Origin: an uncultured Paludibaculum sp.
GTDB taxonomy: Bacteria; Acidobacteriota; Terriglobia; Bryobacterales; Bryobacteraceae
Assembly: GCF_963665245.1 (NCBI RefSeq)
Contig: NZ_OY762269.1
Location: forward strand, 3,044,501-3,108,500
Direction of reading: 5' to 3'
Length of the DNA: 64,000 bases
This document shows, piece by piece, positions 62,288-64,000 of this stretch. Below the pieces are notes generated by a model, which was given only the letters and a program-made list of their open reading frames with translations, was not told the DNA's origin and ran no database searches. A program made the position numbers and the translations under genes. How positions within the stretch are numbered: position 1 is the first letter of the stretch; each line of letters begins with the position of its first letter.

Positions 62288-63115
62288 CTACTTGCCCTGC
62301 CCGCCGTCCGGGTAAGGCACGATCTCATCCTTCCCTTCCGGTGGTTCCAATCGGCGGTTGTCCCGGACCACCACTGTGGTCCGAAAGACAAGAGCCTTCC
62401 CCCCGGTGGCGCGGCTTCTCACCGGGTCGAGGCGCTTGTAGAACCGTTCCCACTGGAAGCCGGACGGGACACTGTCATAGGCGGTATCGACTTGGACCTT
62501 GAGCCGTAGCGTCGAGCCGGAGAGGTCATAGACCCAGAGGCTACCCTCCGAAACCAGATTCGCTCCTCCGGAGGCATCCACCAGAAGTTCCGGTTGGCCA
62601 TCGCCGGTGACGTCGACGAACGTGGCCCGGTCGATCGTCAGATTGGAGCCTTCCAGGTAGGCCACCGACGACTTCCACTGCCCGCGGTCCTGGGTCAACA
62701 GGGCCACTTTCCCCATGCACCCACATTGATTGCAGTGGTCGATATCGGGAAAGGTATAGGTCATCAGTAGCGCGTATTGGGGGCCACCCGTCGGCCTGGG
62801 CCGGGTAACGACCTCCACTTGCACGAAACGCCGGGAGCCGGGCGGTTCCTCGCCGAGGACGGAGGTGGCCACGGTCAACTCCTCGGGGACCGGCGGTGCG
62901 ATGACCTGATAACAAGGCGGGAACGGCGACCGTTGGTGCCCGCCGGCAGATTCGACAGGCCGAGGTTCGCAGCGGCCCTCGGGCACGCGCCGCACGCTCG
63001 CCGAGGGAAAACTCGCCTGGACCAGTTCGTCCAGCAGGTTGGGATCCGGCTCATCCGCCGCCATCGCCGCCGCCAGAATCCCGGCGAGCCCGGCCACCAC
63101 CCATTTCAGTCGCAT
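62288..63115 (-). CDS. Secreted protein of unknown function with VCBS/FG-GAP-like segment
   Basis: A 275-residue protein with a signal peptide (MRLKWVVAGLAGILAAAMAA). The segment ATFVDVTGDGQPELLVDASGGANLV (about 163-187) resembles a calcium-binding FG-GAP/VCBS repeat, and DIDHCNQCGCMG (about 123-134) is a Cys cluster. The rest matches nothing I know. It stands alone, downstream of an IS66 end and upstream of repeat DNA. Confidence 0.7.
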   Translation of the reverse strand: MRLKWVVAGLAGILAAAMAADEPDPNLLDELVQASFPSASVRRVPEGRCEPRPVESAGGHQRSPFPPCYQVIAPPVPEELTVATSVLGEEPPGSRRFVQVEVVTRPRPTGGPQYALLMTYTFPDIDHCNQCGCMGKVALLTQDRGQWKSSVAYLEGSNLTIDRATFVDVTGDGQPELLVDASGGANLVSEGSLWVYDLSGSTLRLKVQVDTAYDSVPSGFQWERFYKRLDPVRSRATGGKALVFRTTVVVRDNRRLEPPEGKDEIVPYPDGGQGK

Positions 63116-63492
63116 TGCTACAAATATCGTCCGCTTTTTGTGCGAGGCTGTCGAGCAGGCACTCTCCTCATTTCGCGGCAGGAATCTCCTCAGCTTGGTG
63201 GATGCCCACCGCGATGCGCCGAAAACAATCCATCAGTTTGGCGCAATCCCCTGGGACCCGGTCAGGCTGGTGCAGTTCGGCCTCGAGGGACCGAAACGGC
63301 GCCTACCTAATCCGATCTCGTAGGTTTACATCATCTCACTCCGCGGCGACGCGAACCGAGGCCTGAGGAATGGAATCGCAGATCCGGACTCATGCGAGAT
63401 CACGGCCAGGAAGGTGATGGCCACGACCAGCCTGAATACAGGTTTCAAAGCAATTCCATTTACCATGATTCGGGCGTGCGCTTCCTAAGGAG
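63116..63492. other. Intergenic region before the second IS66 element
   Basis: About 375 bases. A plus-strand stretch to 63323 (ending VRLVQFGLEGPKRRLPNPIS) has some coding character but no credible start or family. The promoter of the secreted protein gene should lie near 63120-63200; no clear boxes were found. Confidence 0.45.
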
Positions 63493-64000
63493 GTGAGCGC
63501 TACGCGAACCCCAGGTCCTCCGACCCGACAGCCTCTACTTCATCGGGCCGTCAGGCGGCGCTGCCTGACGCCGCTTCCATGCATCCGGCAGCCAGTCGGC
63601 CAAGTCGCTGATGCGCACCGACGGCAGGTTGGTTAGCAACTGCGTCAGGTACAGTTGTGGGTCCACGTCGTGACGGCGGCAGGTGCTCGTCAGGCTCGCT
63701 AGAATCGCTGCGGTCCGGCCACCCCTCGCATTGCCCACGAAGAGGGAGTTCTTGCGGTTCAGCACCACTCGCTTCATTTCCCTTTCGCTGATGTTGTTGT
63801 CCAGCGGCACCGCTCCATCGGAGCAGAACACCGTCAGCTCCTCCCACTGGCTCAGTGCGTAGTTCAGCGCCTCGGCCATCGGATGCTTTGGCAGCAACTG
63901 CTCCTTCCAGTTCAGCAACTTTTCTCGTAATCCCGTCACCACCGGCACCGAGTTCTCCTGGCGCAGCTTCAGCCGCTCCTCCGCCGGAAGTCCGGCCGCC
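63493..64000 (-). mobile_element. Second IS66-family element, cut by the window edge
   Basis: The left end reads gtgagcgctacgcgaacccc, similar to the IS66 terminal repeat at 1515 (gt-gcg-c-gcgaaccc). A tnpC-like gene follows and runs off the window. It belongs to a different IS66 subgroup from the element at 1515. Confidence 0.85.
63535..64000 (-). CDS. tnpC: IS66 family transposase TnpC, C-terminal part (partial)
   Basis: At least 154 residues; the frame is open to base 64000. The C-terminal IS66 catalytic region is present, with PLDNNISEREMKRVVLNRKN carrying the active-site Glu, then GRTAAILASLTSTCRRHDVDPQLYL. It ends ADWLPDAWKRRQAAPPDGPMK. About 30% of the usual protein length is visible. 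Its sequence differs clearly from the TnpC at 1577-3154, so the two elements are not recent copies of each other. Confidence 0.93.
   Translation of the reverse strand, partial: AAGLPAEERLKLRQENSVPVVTGLREKLLNWKEQLLPKHPMAEALNYALSQWEELTVFCSDGAVPLDNNISEREMKRVVLNRKNSLFVGNARGGRTAAILASLTSTCRRHDVDPQLYLTQLLTNLPSVRISDLADWLPDAWKRRQAAPPDGPMK

Noticed and set aside
63115..63323. Plus-strand frame ending VRLVQFGLEGPKRRLPNPIS
   Set aside because: It overlaps the start of the secreted protein gene on the other strand, lacks its own start signals and has no recognised homology.

Overview
The window looks like chromosome from an Acidobacteriota bacterium of the Solibacter/Bryobacter/Paludibaculum type. The inference rests on gene content, not on a marker gene: four very large Oar-like TonB-dependent receptors that begin with a carboxypeptidase-regulatory-like domain, three MacB/FtsX-type 'acidobacterial duplicated' permeases (one preceded by a PadR regulator), high-GC coding DNA, a PEP-CTERM protein, and many IS elements and dispersed repeats. 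No rRNA, tRNA or CRISPR was recognised.

Layout. 1-6.6 kb is a damaged accessory region. A permease gene is cut by a complete IS66 element with a perfect 8-bp target duplication; next comes the first ~115 residues of an NRPS condensation domain cut off beside an IS4-type element, then the C-terminal half of a RelE/ParE toxin. 6.6-10.3 kb is housekeeping: DUF218 protein, TrmH/SpoU methyltransferase overlapping rarA, exported RidA, PilZ protein, strong terminator. 10.6-16.2 kb holds receptor T1 convergent with a secreted GH13 amylase. 16.3-26.2 kb holds receptor T2, divergent membrane regulator A, a URO-D-family protein, a PEP-CTERM protein and aconitase. 26.2-35.9 kb holds an ISL3-type element, padR plus permease, a decayed stretch (MoaD/ThiS-like remnant, frameshifted HAD phosphatase), a third permease and a secreted unknown. 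35.9-39.5 kb holds DUF2752 and RDD membrane proteins, an SDR and a CorA-like membrane protein. 39.7-52.9 kb is the most coherent block: receptor T3 divergent from regulator B, a parallel beta-helix protein after B, a sulfatase directly after receptor T4, and regulator C divergent from T4. 53.0-55.7 kb has a hairpin-rich leader and a duplicated secreted protein. 55.7-64 kb is repeat-rich and lower in gene density: tandem repeats, a RAYT transposase remnant, a hybrid histidine kinase with a degenerate ATP site, a FeeM/GNAT-like protein, small membrane and secreted unknowns, and a second IS66 copy leaving the window.

How the genes may work together. Three times (19.6, 43.3 and 51.5 kb) a receptor gene is divergent from a gene for a single-pass membrane protein with an N-terminal DNA-binding-like domain, one membrane helix and a C-terminal domain. 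All three intergenic regions contain the same short motif (TACGATAACCG or close variants). Enzyme genes lie next to the pairs (sulfatase and beta-helix protein; a GH13 amylase further off). I infer transmembrane 'one-component' regulators each controlling a dedicated glycan or macromolecule receptor, in the way SusR/anti-sigma systems control SusCD loci in Bacteroidota, but with a different regulator family. This is the strongest candidate for a poorly described system here.
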